Assembly (NCBI GenBank): GCA_013396635.1
Contig: WBMW01001494.1
Location: forward strand, 969,071 to 1,033,070
DNA from: Penelope pileata
Lineage: Eukaryota > Chordata > Aves > Galliformes > Cracidae
DNA: 64,000 nt
Reading direction: 5' to 3'
The position numbers and the translations under genes were made by a program. Below are positions 46,871-59,464 of the stretch, one piece after another. The notes under the pieces are model-generated. The model ran no database searches. It was not told where the DNA came from and worked only from the letters and a program-made list of their open reading frames with translations. How positions within the stretch are numbered: the stretch's first letter is position 1; the number at the start of each line of letters is the position of its first letter.

Positions 46871-48559
46871 TGAGGACGCTTGATGCTTGCAGAAAGGGCA
46901 TCAAAAGCAGAAAGCAAAGCCTGCCAACGAGCCCCATCGGGTGCCAACAGGCAGAAAAAATGGCCAGGCTGCGGCTGACCTGAAGATCCTTTTGGAGACC
47001 CAGCCCTGTGTGTGGGTGCTGCCTCAGTGAGACTCAGCCAGCCCTTCCCTCAGCCAGGGGAAAGGTGTAAAGCATGAAATCAGAATTAAGGGCAAAACTC
47101 AGAGCTCCTGGTGACAGACGACAATCAAAGTCTGGTTCTGGTTCTGTTCCACGAGCTCAAGGAGTTCCCAGTGTTATCTCCCTGCAGAGCCCACGAGTCC
47201 CACTGGGGTGGGTTCCCGAGCCCAATGCTCTGGGTGGTGCAGGAGGAGGCAGGAGCGAGGACGGGGGCTGCTCCTGGCACCAGGTGTGTGCTGCTGGTGC
47301 CGCGTCTGCAGAGCAGACCCCCTCCCACCCCAGGTCCCAGCACTCCACCCACCAAAGCATCACATGGAAGCTCCTTGCCTGCTGACGCCCTGCAGCCCAG
47401 CACCAAGCATGACACCTGCAGAGCTGCAGCACCCATCGGGGTCTCCACGAGGATCCACTCCTCGCAGGGCAGAGCTCAGAGACGTGCCCAGCCCTGGTCC
47501 TGGCTGATCCAAAGGGCACAACCCAGAGGAGAGGTCCTGGAGCAGCTCCATGCAGAGCTGCCTGGAGCCCAGACCCCGTGCCCGGGGCACACAGGGGGCT
47601 CGGAGGTGACACGCACAGCTCGGAGCAGAGCTGGAGGCTTTCCCCGTGGGTTTAACAGCGCTAACAGCAAACGGTGCCCGGAATATTTATTCATTTAACG
47701 CATCTGGTAATTACATTTCGGCAGGTGGTATGTGGGGCCTGGATTCGTTCCATACACACCAGGCTCGGGAAGGCTCCAGTCCCACGTTTGATAAATCTCA
47801 GAATAGAATAAATAAATAAAATCAACAGTCCCCAGCTGCGAGTGCGGAGGAGGCACATCCTCTCCCCATGCACCGCTCCCCCTGCATCCTGCGCTCCCCC
47901 GCGCCGGGGCTGTGATTCAGCGCTGCCCTCCTCCCGGTGCGGGGCTGCTCCTGCTCTGACGGTGACACACACAGGGGCACAGCACGAGGGCATGGGGACG
48001 GGCAGTGGGCATGGAGCTGAGCACCTGCAGGTGCCTGGGGCCGGCTCCCCCCTGCATCCTGGGTGTGGCAGGGATGCAGGCAGCGGGGAGATGAGGGGGA
48101 TCAGAGCCGACAGGGTATGAGAAGCCCACAGACCTCTGGTGGTGTGATTGAAGCCAGGGAGAGGTTACAGCCCAAGTGGAGCACAGGGCAGAGGATGCTG
48201 GAGGCAGTGGATGTGACCGTGCTGGGGAAGGATGGAGGGGCACTGGGGCCCCGGGAGGAGTGGAAGGAGAGGTCCCCTCTGCAGGAGGGGGAGGGCTGGG
48301 CCCCCGCTTCCTCTCCAGGCGCTCTCAGACTTTCCAGGGCTGTCCCCGCAGGGGTGGTGGCAGTGCTGGGTTGTGGGCATCTCCTCGTCCCCTCCCTGGG
48401 CCCTGGTGCCGGAGGATGCTGTAAGCACAGCTGGGTGCTCACACCCAGCCCTCAGCTCAGCCCTGCGGGGCTGCACGGGGACATCGAGGGGACACGGGCA
48501 CCCACGGGCACCGCACCCCATAGCACCCCAGCAGCCGTGGGGCAGGGTGCTGGCATGAA
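46871..48559. other. Non-coding DNA, no gene recognised
   Basis: GC-rich, with a small CpG cluster at about 47840-47945 (CTCCCCCGCGCCGGGGCTG). No gene recognised. Confidence 0.6.
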
Positions 48560-48900
48560 GACTGCGGCTGGGTTTTATTTTTACCCCTCACCTCCCTGCC
48601 TCCTTTGTAGAAATGACATAATTATGGGGATTTAATGTTCCCCTGCTAAATTTCTTCATTTTTCAGGATAATTTCCACTATTTCATCAAGGAATAATTAA
48701 TTGCATTGTCTTTAATCAGTTGTTTTACAAATCCAGCAGCGCAAGAAATTTTCATAGACAGACAATGCAGGCAGCTGCTCTTCCCTTCTGGGCGCATTAA
48801 TGAAGTGAAAGAGCTCGAGCTGGAAAAAAATCGGCTGGCAAAAAAAGAAATCTATTGACAGAGAGATTGAAAAGATCACAGCGTAATCCCTTAATGTGTG
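48560..48900. other. AT-rich block, candidate conserved enhancer
   Basis: Repeat-free AT-rich sequence with ACATAATTATGGGG (48616), GGAATAATTAATTGCATTGT (48690-48709), TGGGCGCATTAATGAAG and GAAAAAAATCGGC. TAATTA plus TTGCATTGT places homeodomain-, POU- and SOX-like sites next to each other. A 53-codon open frame without ATG (48697-48858) lies in it. Confidence 0.4.
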
Positions 48901-49335
48901 CGGCAGGGAGGGAGAGGGGAGCGACAGAGCCCAGTGGAGGGCAGGAGGGGCTGGGCTGCTGGCGGGGCTCAGGGCTGCAGGGCCCTCACCGGGGCTCCTG
49001 GCACCGGGGCTCGCTGCCACAGCTCAGTGCAGGGATGCACAGGGGTGTCTGCAGAGTGACTGTGTGTGTGCATGGTGAATGCAAAGGTGCATGCAAGTGC
49101 ACGTGTGTTGTCCAAGCAGGATCCCACCCAGCACTTTTCACCATTAAGCCTGGTTATCCTTTATTGAGGGTGCCACAACCCTCACCCGGAATGCCTGGGT
49201 GGAGAACAACAGTCATGCTTGGTGCTTTTGGCACAAGTACAATTACGGTGAGCAATCAAGGTGCTCCACAATCAGCCACCAGACCTCTGGGTCCCAAACA
49301 ATCCTGCATTAGCTCAGTTCAGTTGGTAAAAGGCC
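48901..49335. other. Non-coding DNA, no gene recognised
   Basis: GC-rich then mixed sequence. No gene or repeat family recognised. Confidence 0.6.
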
Positions 49336-49379
49336 AAGGGAAGGGAAGGGAAGGGAAGGGAAGGGAAGGGAAGGGAAGG
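49336..49379 (+). repeat. (AAGGG)n pentanucleotide microsatellite
   Basis: Eight perfect AAGGG units (49336-49375) plus AAGG. GGG runs with AA loops make it a G-quadruplex candidate. The same motif, expanded, is known at the human RFC1 locus; nothing here links the two loci. Confidence 0.98.
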
Positions 49380-50639
49380 CTTTCTGTCAGCTCTGCCTTG
49401 ATCTCAGCTGGGAAGCAATTAGCTGGAGATACCCAGCAAGAGGTGCCTGCGGGGACAGCCCCAGGAACGACCTGGGAGGATGCAGGCAGCAGCCCCTGCA
49501 AACCAAGGACCACAGTTTGCTGCCACATCCAGCTGAGATGGAGAAGATCCAGGAACAGATGCACAACACCAACGCCCTGCACCTGGGGAAGATTTTAGTG
49601 TCAGGAGATGGCTTCCCAGTTCTGGCACAGCACAGGCAGCTGAGGTTGCAGCTCCAGGCTCCAGCTGAAGCTATGCCCTGGAGAAACCTCCAAACCCAGC
49701 AGTTCCCCTGGGGCTGGCCTGAAATTTGGGGCATTTACCTGTAAGAGAGAGAAGGGGATGGAGCTGTAAGATCTGCTTGCACTGTGGCTCTCAGGTGGAT
49801 GTAAGCACTTGTGTTTGCACAGGGAGGGGATCGGAGATGCTGCGGTTTTCCCTTGGTATCTGCTGCAATCAGGTATCTGGAGGTTTTCCCTGGGGGCCTC
49901 GACAGCAGAAGAGAAAGCAGCACTGCCAGAGAGTCCCCTGCTCATACACGGAGGTCATTGTCACGCACGGGGTGAGACACATGTCTGCGTGCTCAGGGCT
50001 GGGGGCATCGCTCCTGCAGCAGGGAGGAGCAGCTGCGCTGCAGATAAGGGAAAGATAAGGACCCCCCTTCCGTTCCTCCTGCCCTTGCTCAGGAGGAGGA
50101 GGAATAAGCAAGGTTTTAATCCCGCTTATCTGGGAGGGCTGGAGGAATCTGCTGTGCTTCACCAGTGCCACACGGAGACGAGAGCAGCCCGGCAGAGACG
50201 CAGGACAGCATCTCCCCATCTGGCAGCAGCGCATGTGGATAGGGCAGGGTGTGGGGATGCTGCGAGGCTGAGGACACCCCAGGCTTCCCCCAGCTGAGCT
50301 CTGCAGTGCCGTGTGCTCAGGGACTGCCTGCACACCGAGGAGAAGCACGGAGGCAGCTGCAGCTGGCACAGCCATGCACGAGGTGCTGTGCGGGGGGAGC
50401 CACGGGGCCGGGGCATCGCCTCGGTGGCTGCGTGTGCCCCACCAGCACGATGGTGCCACGCTGCCTTCCTGGCACAAAAGCAGCACAGGAGTCGCAGGCA
50501 CACACACCCAGGGGGACTGAATTCCTAATTTGCCTTCATGAATATTGGCAGCGATTGCTCGCGTGCTCCAGCCCAGCCCTGGCAGCAGAGCCGTGTGATT
50601 TGGCGTGACGGACGGCCATGCGGCCAGCACGGCTCCACG
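49380..50639. other. Non-coding DNA, no gene recognised
   Basis: GC-rich unique-looking sequence. Open on both strands over long distances without domains (49869-50630 minus, 49809-50297 plus). Confidence 0.6.
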
Positions 50640-51280
50640 AGCCCACGCTGAATACCCACAGGATCCACAGAGTTAAATTATTTGAAGGAAAATGTGATGC
50701 TCCCATAATTTTACGTAACAATCACTACCCTCACGAGCAGCTTGCAAATATTCTGTGCATGAAAAGGAGCTGATTTCCTCTGGGGAGCTTCCTACTCTGC
50801 TCTCAGAATCAGCCTCTAAACCAACACCTTCAACAGGTCTCTGCATCAGAAGCGTGCTCTTCGTTATTAAACTGCTTTATACAGTTATCACCCCAAACTC
50901 CTCTGCAGCGTAAACATATCATTCCTGGGAGAAGCTGTCAGTGCAGTGCCAAACTACAGCATGCAATTAAAGCCCTAAACAATACAGCACAATAAATCAC
51001 CGGCGCTATGGCCGGTCAGTGTCGCCAAGCATGGAGTAAGGATCTTAATTACATTTAGACCAAACAAGTATTAGATTATTTATGGGATACTGTAAGTGCT
51101 TGACAATGGGTAGAAAGTCATTCCGCACGCATCCCTGGGCATTTCAGAGTCCAGATGAAGAGGTAGAGAAAGAGAGGGAGAGCAGTAGAGCCAATATCCA
51201 TCACGGAGTGGTATTGGAAGGGAAAGAGCTGTTGCTTTAAATAAGGCCCAATTGCATCATCAATTTAAAAGCAATAGCAG
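50640..51280. other. AT-rich block, best candidate conserved element
   Basis: About 640 bases of balanced, repeat-free, AT-rich sequence with abrupt GC-rich edges. Contains GTTAAATTATTTG (50670), CCATAATTTTACGTAACAA (50704), GTTATTAAACTGC (50862), GCATGCAATTAAAGCCC (50958), ATCTTAATTACATTTAGACC (51041-51060) and TTAGATTATTTATGGG (51071). Complexity is even, homopolymers are few and simple repeats absent, as in deeply conserved vertebrate enhancers. Confidence 0.45.
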
Positions 51281-52429
51281 CAGCATCTGAAGAAAGCAGC
51301 AGCTGCCACAGGTGGCCAAGCAGCTGGAGAGCTGCCAGCACCCACGGGAGCCACCAGAATCAAGATGCAAGAGCTTTCTCCATGGTAAAACACTGAGATG
51401 TGCACTGAGGTTCAGCCATGGGCTGTGTCTCTAAGGATGCTTGTCCACAGTGGCACATCCCATGAGCACAATCCGACTGTCACTTCTTCCCACATCTACC
51501 AGGAGTTGTGACCACCTCACGGTACAATGTGGCCTCAGGCCCTCCACGTGTGGCCTGATGCCACCAGGCTCATGGATGCAGCGTGCAACGCTTGTGTCCA
51601 CGTGCACTGGGGAAGGGCTGATGCAGCCGGAGCCGTGGATGGGCTCTGGAGCAGGATGAGGACAGAGCCCATCCCGATTCCAGCACACTGCTGGGAGCCC
51701 CAGGGCACACAGGCTGTGGGCTGGGGCTCACTGAGCTCTCACTGCTGGCTCCGCTTGAGCTGCTGGCTGCAGTGTGAGCATCACTGAGGATGGAGCCCAT
51801 GAACCCTCAGAGCACCCCCAGGGTGTGCATCCCCCATTCCCTGCTGCAGCCCAGCCCCACATCTCGCCGGTCCGTCTGCTGGCACAAGGCACAGCGCCAG
51901 GGCAGGGGCTGGACGAGCTCTGGCTGTGTGAGAGGCTCCTGCCCCTGCATCCTCCCTGGGGTAGGTCAGCACCATGGGGACCGTCTGACTGCGCTCAGCC
52001 GTCTGCGCAGCTCTCCCGGTGCAGACAGCCGTGCTCCCACCAGGGAGGGCTGCAGGGGTGCTCTCCACTCCGGGCTGCCCAAAGTAGGTCAGAGTGTCTG
52101 CACTGCCAGCAGCTACTCTTGCTGTTGACCCTCCAGCACAGGAGTCCAGGCAGGGTGCAGACAGCAGCCAGCTGAGCACACCCCACATCGCCTGCAGTCC
52201 TGCAGGCAGGCACTGGCTGCCCCAGCCATCCCTTCCTCATCTGAGATCTCAGAGGCTGACCTTGGGGCTCGCTGAGCTCCTTCACAGGGACTGTGAGCTG
52301 GTGAGCAGAACCAGACAGCAAGGTGCTGTGTAGTTGTGGTAAGAGCTGAGGCTCTGCCCGAGCATTTCAGACCAATGAGGGTGGTATGGGCAGTGCCATC
52401 ACTGCCTGCAGAAACAAGGACCGTGCACA
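51281..52429. other. Non-coding DNA, no gene recognised
   Basis: GC-rich unique-looking sequence; no gene or repeat recognised. Confidence 0.6.
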
Positions 52430-52465
52430 TCAGCTTGTCTGTAAAATAGGCATGATGTGCTCCAT
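52430..52465 (+). mobile_element. Possible MIR-like relic
   Basis: CTTGTCTGTAAAATAGGCATGATG resembles the MIR 'CATCTGTAAAATGGGAATAATG' segment. Only about 25 bases align; chance is possible. Confidence 0.3.
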
Positions 52466-52923
52466 TCCAGCGCTGCTTTCTGACCCAGCTGAGCTCCTCC
52501 TGCTCTGCCAGGAGATCCTGGGCACAGAGCTGCATGGCAGGGCAGCCCCATCCCAACCCCTGCGGATGGGGACGTGGCTGGGCTGTGTGCGGAGTGGCGA
52601 GACAGGGCCATCCCCGTCGGCAAGGGCAGCGTGCGGGGCTGCGGGGGGGCAGCCCTAATCACAGGGTGATTGATTGAGCTGACAAGCCCAGCTGATGTCA
52701 GGCGCTGGTCCGAGGCCGCGCCATGCCACGAGGTGGTCACAGCGCTGATGGATGCCAAGGTCGCAGGAAGGCAGCGCAGGGGGAGCGAAGCCAGCTCGTG
52801 GCTGGGGACCAGCAGCCCGCGGGCTCCCAGCCCAGGCCAGGTGATGCCCACAGCTTTGCTCAGCTGCACACAGGACCCCGTTCCCATGGTATAAATTAAT
52901 TTGAGGAACTGGGAGTTAATGCT

Positions 52924-52980
52924 CTTTTTTTTTCCTCTCTCTTTTTTTTTTATTCTTCCCCCCCTTTTCTGTCTCAGCAG
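52924..52980 (+). other. Long polypyrimidine tract ending in CAG
   Basis: T- and C-only or nearly so from 52924 to 52974, then AGCAG. This is a strong 3' splice-site-like sequence on the plus strand. The frame beginning CCG at 52981 stays open to 53274. Neither gene nor partner exon recognised; it could equally be a simple polypyrimidine tract. Confidence 0.3.
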
Positions 52981-55699
52981 CCGACAGGCAGTAAAAGACC
53001 CTTTGCAGTTGTCAAGGCAACAGCGTATCACGAAGACGGTGCCGTGAAGTGGCAGCAGCCAAGGGCTCTGCTCTCCATCTCTGCCGCTTCCCTCGCCAGG
53101 CAGTGGCTGTGCTGCCAGCGCGGATGCTCAACACGGGCAGAGCCCAGCGGGACAGCGGGAGGGGAGCAGGCGGTGGGGCTGGAGGTGATGCTGGGCCCCG
53201 CCTGCATCCCTCGTGCCTTTGCTCTGCATGGTTCCATCCACCCCACAGCACTGGATCGCCATGCGTGCCCCTAAGACATCCCCTTCTCACCCCTCCATCA
53301 GCTTTCTCCCAGAGGAATCACTCCTGGGGGCACCTGGGCTGCTTTCACCCCGCACACGGCTGCATGGAGTCACCAGGAACGATCCCCATGGTCCCTGTGC
53401 TGGAAGCTGGCCATGGGCAGGGATGGCCAGGACTTCTCCTGCAGCTCACCCCTTTCACAGCCTGCAGAGAGATGGCTGCAGTGAGTCCTCACTTGGGGAA
53501 TTGGACCCTCCCCATCCTCCCACCCCTCGCGGCCTGTGGGGACGGCCCATGCCATGAAAGGAGGCGGGGGTCAGTGCCGTGGGAGCAGCAGGGCTGTACA
53601 GCAGAGCCTATGGGGAAGGGCAGAGCCCCAGCCCTCATCCCAGGCCAGGCTGCATTCCTGGCTCCCCAGGCAGCCCTGTCTGTCTGTTCCAGGCTGGCGT
53701 GCCTGCCAGCACCCCGGAGAAAAGTGCTAAAATGGGACCTGTGAACCCAGGCAGCCTTGGTGCTAACGGGGGCTGCAGGAGCAGATGCTCATCCTCCATA
53801 CGTTTGGCATTTTCTGTTGCTCCTGACTCCAGGGAGATGATTGCTCTGCTCCAGGGGATCTATAAATAGACTTTGCCTGCTAACCTCTGCTCCAGGCCAG
53901 CGGTGCCCAGCGCAGCCACTGCTGCTGGGGCATTGGTGCCCAGCGCTATCTGCCAGGGTCCCCCCTGCCCAACCTGTGCCAGGAGGGAAGGGCCTGAGGA
54001 AATGGTTTAGGCAGAGGCTGCAGAAGCCAAATGCAGGATGGGGTCACCTCTCTCACACGGGGGTGTGTGTCTCGCTTTCTTCAAACTCTTACAGAACTCT
54101 TACAGCCCTTGTCCCCCTGGGGTGCCCCTCTGTGCTCTGTGCCCCCTGCCCCTCCCTCCATGGGAGCAGGATGTCCATGCTGGACGTGCCATGTCTCGCT
54201 GTCCTGCCTCGTTGCAGTCAGAGCATGCACCATGCCAGAGCTTCAGGTACCACCTGGTGGGGCCTTTGGTGGGCAAACACACCGTGTGGGCTGAGGGCAG
54301 CGGCTGGGGGTGGCAGCTTCCCCATCCAGGACCCCCCCTATCTGCTGCAAACACAGTTGTGGGAGACGGCCGTCCCTTCCCATGACACCGAGACCTCAAA
54401 ATGGCTCCCAGACAGCGCTGGCTTGGAACCCAGGATATTTTGCATAGGAAATGACAGCACCAAGGAGGAACCCAGAGTCAGGCAGCATCTCATGGACATG
54501 CAGGATGCAGGCTCGGCCCTTGGAGAACACCGGGCTCTCCAGCCTTGGGGTCAGCCAGGGACACAGCCATGTGGAGATGCTCGTCCCCACAGCAGGATCT
54601 CTCTGGGGCTGCTTTCCCAGGGATGCACGCAGGGTCTCTCAGGATGCAATGGGACAAAGGCTCCCTGAGCACGGGCCCTGCAGAGCCCACTGGGCTGAGC
54701 TCCGTGCTCGTTGGCAGTGCTGGGAGGGGGGGACATCGCTGGCTGAACAAGCAGCTGCTCCCTGGTCAGGGAGCAGGATGCGGCCAGCAGCAGTCCTTGG
54801 CCAGGAGGGTGGTGCTGGGATGGGGGGCGGATGTCGGCAGCAGGAGGCTCTTGTTAGTGCAGCTCCCGCTGTGTCCCTGCCCGGATGACGAGCTTCCTTG
54901 GGAAGGAGGGGAGAGGGCAACCTCCTCACCCTGCCAGCTTGGAAAGCCTCACCCAAGCGATGCCAGGATGTGTTGTATCGCGTTGCCACAGCAACTAACA
55001 TCTTACGATGCTGAAGCAGGCGTATGCGGAGTCATGCCACATGAATCACACGCATCATCTGACCTCGGCGTGATGGGGACAGACAAAGAGCAGAGAGGCA
55101 CTCACCAAGTCCTGAGCTCTGGCTCAGCAGCGGCAGCTCCACGGGCTGCAGTGCTGAGCCCAGCTCCTGCCTGCATCCAGAGCCTGGCACAGCCCGACCT
55201 GGGGGTGCTGGGGGCAGAAGCAGGTACAGATGCTGGGCTCAGAGCATCCTCGCTGCGGGTGAGGAGCACGGAGGGGATGCGCCCCACATGTGAGCTCCGC
55301 TGGGAGCATCCCCCTCCCACAGCACAGGGGAATCCATACCAGTGCTGAGCACCTCTCCCTCTCTGCACCCAGCTGCTGCTGCAGCCTCACTCATCCTCAG
55401 AAAATCAGCATTCTCCCCAGGACCTCTCAGATAAGTTCAGACACATCTGGTTACGCTGCTAGATTGGGAAGTGGCTGAGCCCACTGCTTGGGGCAGACAG
55501 GTGGCTTTATGGGGTTGTCTGCCTCCCCAGGTCCCCATGCCAGACCTTGGACATCCGTGTGTTGCCAAGGATGGGCTCAGGGCTCTGCTGCCCAAGCAGT
55601 TTGCTCCTCCAGGGACACTTGGCACAGGGACCACAGGGCTCTGTGGGTGGACTCCCTCTGCCATGCTGAGTGCCACCAGGCACTGACATCAGGGACACC
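52981..55699. other. Non-coding DNA, no gene recognised
   Basis: GC-rich with several long overlapping open frames on both strands (for example 53841-54668 and 54545-55348 plus). Translations lack domains. Confidence 0.6.
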
Positions 55700-55990
55700 G
55701 AATTCTTCCATCTCAACTTGTTACAGCATTGAAATATTTTCAACCCAGCAGTGTAATATCATCCGTCTCCTCCTCCCAGATGGATAGATTATGGTTCTTC
55801 TCCAAAAAAAAATGAGGACAAAAATTATCTTGTGAGTTTGCTGTCGCTTCATCCCCCTTCCTCTGTTCCCTTTGAAAAGGGAGAAGGTTTGAGAGGAGAG
55901 AGAAAAAAGGCCTAAACCCCCAAAGCTGCATTTAATTTCATGAAAAATTCTGACACAAAGATGTGCATCTATACATTCCTTTCCTTTCAA
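55700..55990. other. AT-rich block
   Basis: Mixed AT-rich sequence with A9 near 55804 and the small inverted repeat CCCTTTGAAAAGGG at 55868-55881. No repeat family recognised. Confidence 0.25.
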
Positions 55991-58900
55991 CATGAGTAAC
56001 TTCTCACCAACAGCCTCGTGGGGCAGGAAGGCAGCACAGACCTCCCCCAGCCAGCCTCTCCGGGAGTGCTTCTTTTCAGCAGTGAATCTCAATAGAAATT
56101 TGTTTTCTAGCAACATGTCCTCATGGCAGAGTCTTCCCCGTGTCACAGCAACGTTTTGCAATCTCTGCAGCCCTGGTTTACAAACAGAGCCGTTCCTCCA
56201 GTCAGGAGCAGACGTGCTGCCAAGGGATGCCCCTGACCCACTGTACATCATGCAGAGAGGACAGCCCAAAGTGCTGCTGCTCTGTGCAGAACAAATCTTG
56301 TCTGGGGATACTTCATCCCGAAAAAAAGACAGCAATGAATTCCTCTTCCAGCCAATTTATCCTGCTGCACCCACCCAGCTCCAGCACGATCTCACTGCAG
56401 GCATCAGGGTGGGGATGCAGAAACAAGAGGGAGTGAAATCTCCTCTTCTGGAAGCAATAAATGCCTCCTGCCATTTACAGGCAGTTCCTGACCTCGCTGC
56501 AGCTGATGGGCAAGTTTATGATCTTTCATTTTCGCTAAATGGAAGATGCAATTATTCTTCCTCTTGGATTAAAGTGACTTTAGGAACAGAAATGCTAAGC
56601 AAGGGAAGAGCCTGGCAGACGCTGGCCCAGGGGGAGATGAGGGGCATCCAGACAGCTGGACGCGGGCGGGCTGGGCTAGGGCAGGGAGGCAGAGTGGCAG
56701 ATCTCATCTGGACATGAGCTCTCCCATCCTTTCCACAATATTCCCACCCATCAGAGATGCAGAAACAGGCTGGGGGATTCCCAGCCCCATGCTTTGATAG
56801 CTGAAATTGAAACTCTTCCCCTGAAGCAATTTGGGTTTTTTGTCATAATTGCATTTTGTTCAACAGGAAAAATAAATGTTTGGCCAAGTGGCCTGGTCCC
56901 AGCCTATCACCAGACTTTGCATCGCTGCGCCCAGGCACTGTGGGTGCAAGCATGGCTCCATGCATGGCACCACTGCTGCATGGCCACGTGCCCTGCAGAG
57001 CGGTCAGCAAGCACCAGCACCCCTAGGTCCTGCTCCGCAGCGTGCCTGTGCCTTCCCCCTGCACTGCTGGGGCTGTTCCCATCCTGCTGTTCGCTGGAGC
57101 TTGCTGAGCTGGCTGCAGCCTGGAGCAAAGCCTCGCTGCTACCCAGCGTCGCTCCCCATAGGAGCTGCTTCCCTCCGAATTGCAGCAGCTTCTTCACCTT
57201 CCCCAGCTGGGCTCTGTCTCTGCAATCCACTGTGAGACAGTGCCCATCAGACCCCAGGAGGGACATTTAGGGGCTGCCGCTCTGCTCTTTCCCAGGCGTG
57301 GAGGGAGCAGCCTCACGCGATGCTCGGGCTCGCTGGTAGCTCGCAGGCCTGATGGTAATAAATGAGTCAGGAGCACATCTGCACGCAGCGGAGATGCTCC
57401 CTGCCAAGTCGCTGCACTGCAGGACCACTCTCATCTGTCTCTCTTTAACAGGAACAAATGGAAATGAGCGAATCAATTAACACAGCACATTAGCAAAATG
57501 TCAGAGCCTCCCAATCGCACTTAACCCTTCCCTCCGCCGGGCCGTGCCAGCAGCCCAGCATGGGCTGAGTCAGCAGCACGGCAGCCTGGTGGCTGCGGCT
57601 GGAGGGAGCCAGGCACAGAGCGGAGATGGCAGCAGGGACCCCTCACCCAGGGCTGTCATGGAGGTGGGGAGCAGCAGGGATGGGATGGGATGGGATGATG
57701 ACTGGGAGCAGACTTCCTCCTCCTTGCCCACCTCTGAATCAGGGCGAGGATGGGGGGTATGGGTGCCAGCTCCTTTGTGTGCCCCAGGCCCATCCTTGTC
57801 TGGAAAAACCCAGGGCAGGTGTGACGTGACCATGACATCTTGTATGCACTGCAGCTAGTGCCGGCTGATGCTGGTGCTGAGCAGGGCTGAGCCAAGGCTC
57901 ACAAACAGCACAGGGCTGGGCTTCCCCACTGCAGGATGTTACAGCTCTCCTGCCAGCATGCCAGCATGGGACAAGGTCTCACAGGCTCTGGGATCACTCA
58001 CTCTTGCACAGCAGTGCTTGCACATACATGGACAAAAGAAGCACCAAGCCCTCTCTGCTGCTTTTTGCCAGTAAGTGTCATAGCAGCAAGAGAGCCATAC
58101 TAACTCATTACAAACCCTCAGCTAATTAATAATTAGAGAGACACTTGTACCTGAAAGGCTGGCTCCACCAGTGGGATGCTCGAGCCTCCCGCCAGGCACA
58201 GGCACCAGGTGCCCCAGCCGTGCCGTACCGCAGGGCTGTTGGCTGCCCAGGTATGCAGGACACCGAGGGCTCCTGGCTCCAGAGCTCAGGCACAGCCAGC
58301 AAGGCACATCTCCCGTCTGTTGGTTGAGGCGCAAACCCCGTGTGCCAGGAGCGGTGTGCGTGGTCAGGGTGCAGGCAAGGTCTCATCTCACCTGGGGAAA
58401 GCAGGGCATGGCCGTGGGGTTGGGTGAAGTCCTGTTCCAGCTGGAGGAGCTGCCAGGAGCTCAGGCTGTCCCCTTGTTCCTGTGGGGTGGAAACTAAGCT
58501 GCTAAATCTCAGGCTGGGCTGAAGTGGAGATTCCCCATGTGATGGCCCTACAGAGCCCTGAGACAGGCAGCTTGGGAGCTGGAAATTCTCAATAAAATCT
58601 TAGGATGGGGCAAAGAAGAAAACTCACTGAGCCAGTAAATGAAAATGAATGATGTTGACAGACTGGTTCCTGGGTGGGTGCCTGCGAGTTGCCACCCCAT
58701 GTGCTCATGGCATGGCAGATGGAAACAACCTGAGAGGCACTTGGGAGCCCTGCAGAGATGCTGGAAACAGCCTGGGGTTCAGAGTGCTCGTGGGAGGGGG
58801 AAGCAGAGCGGTGACCTCGCACAGCCCAAAGTGGCTGCGATGGAGGGATGCTCCAGTGGGAAGCAGGGAAGAGCCCCCTCAGCCACTGCATAGCACGGGG

Positions 58901-59464
58901 GCTGGGTTCAGAGCTGCAATTAGTCCCAGGATCCAGTGTGGGGGCTCTGCACAGCTGGGCCATCCTGCAGCCATCACCACCTGTACCCAGCCTGATGGCC
59001 AGGGGCCGTGGGGATGGGTGAAGCTCACTGCCACGTCTCTGTGGGTGTGGGGCTGCTGCCAGGGCTGGGTCGGGCCAGCTCCCTTCCACGTGATGCTGCC
59101 TTCTGTTGTTCCAGCCCAGAAGACATTACAGGGTTCCCCGTAATGCTCACAGGGAGCCTTTGAGCTGCTCCAAATGGAAAAAGCAGGGAGCTGTGGAGCC
59201 ATCCTGCCTGCCTCAGTCCCACGCGGTGCTGTAGGGCCGTTACCCTGCCCTGCAGTCCCACAGCAGCACCAGCCCTGCGCTCCCCACTGCACACAAATCC
59301 CTCCTGCTGAATGGGCACAGATGAAGGCATCACCTCGATTACTGACATGGCTCTGATAGCTCAGGGGACGTTGTGTCTGAGACTGCCCCAAGCCCCGAGA
59401 CACACAGGGTGTGAGAACAGCAAGGCAAAGCTGAGGGCGCCGGAACAATCATTGCCATGAATTA
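55991..59464. other. Non-coding DNA, no gene recognised
   Basis: GC-rich and mixed sequence. 56440-56600 is AT-richer. A segment at about 57010-57060 (CACCCCTAGGTCCTGCTCCG) vaguely recalls antisense CR1 but is too short to call. Confidence 0.55.
57677..57696 (+). repeat. (GGGAT)4 microsatellite
   Basis: Four perfect GGGAT units, same motif as at 43018-43074; minimal G-quadruplex candidate. Confidence 0.95.

Noticed and set aside
48855..49598. 247-codon open frame across the AAGGG repeat
   Set aside because: The middle of the protein is just the microsatellite (GREGK-type repeat); no homology recognised either side.
53841..55348. Two overlapping long open frames (275 and 267 codons)
   Set aside because: They overlap in different frames, lack domains and splice context, and are rich in Gly, Ala, Pro and Ser.
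57000..57120. Possible antisense CR1 segment
   Set aside because: CACCCCTAGGTCCTGCTCCG resembles CR1, but the following sequence does not continue the match.
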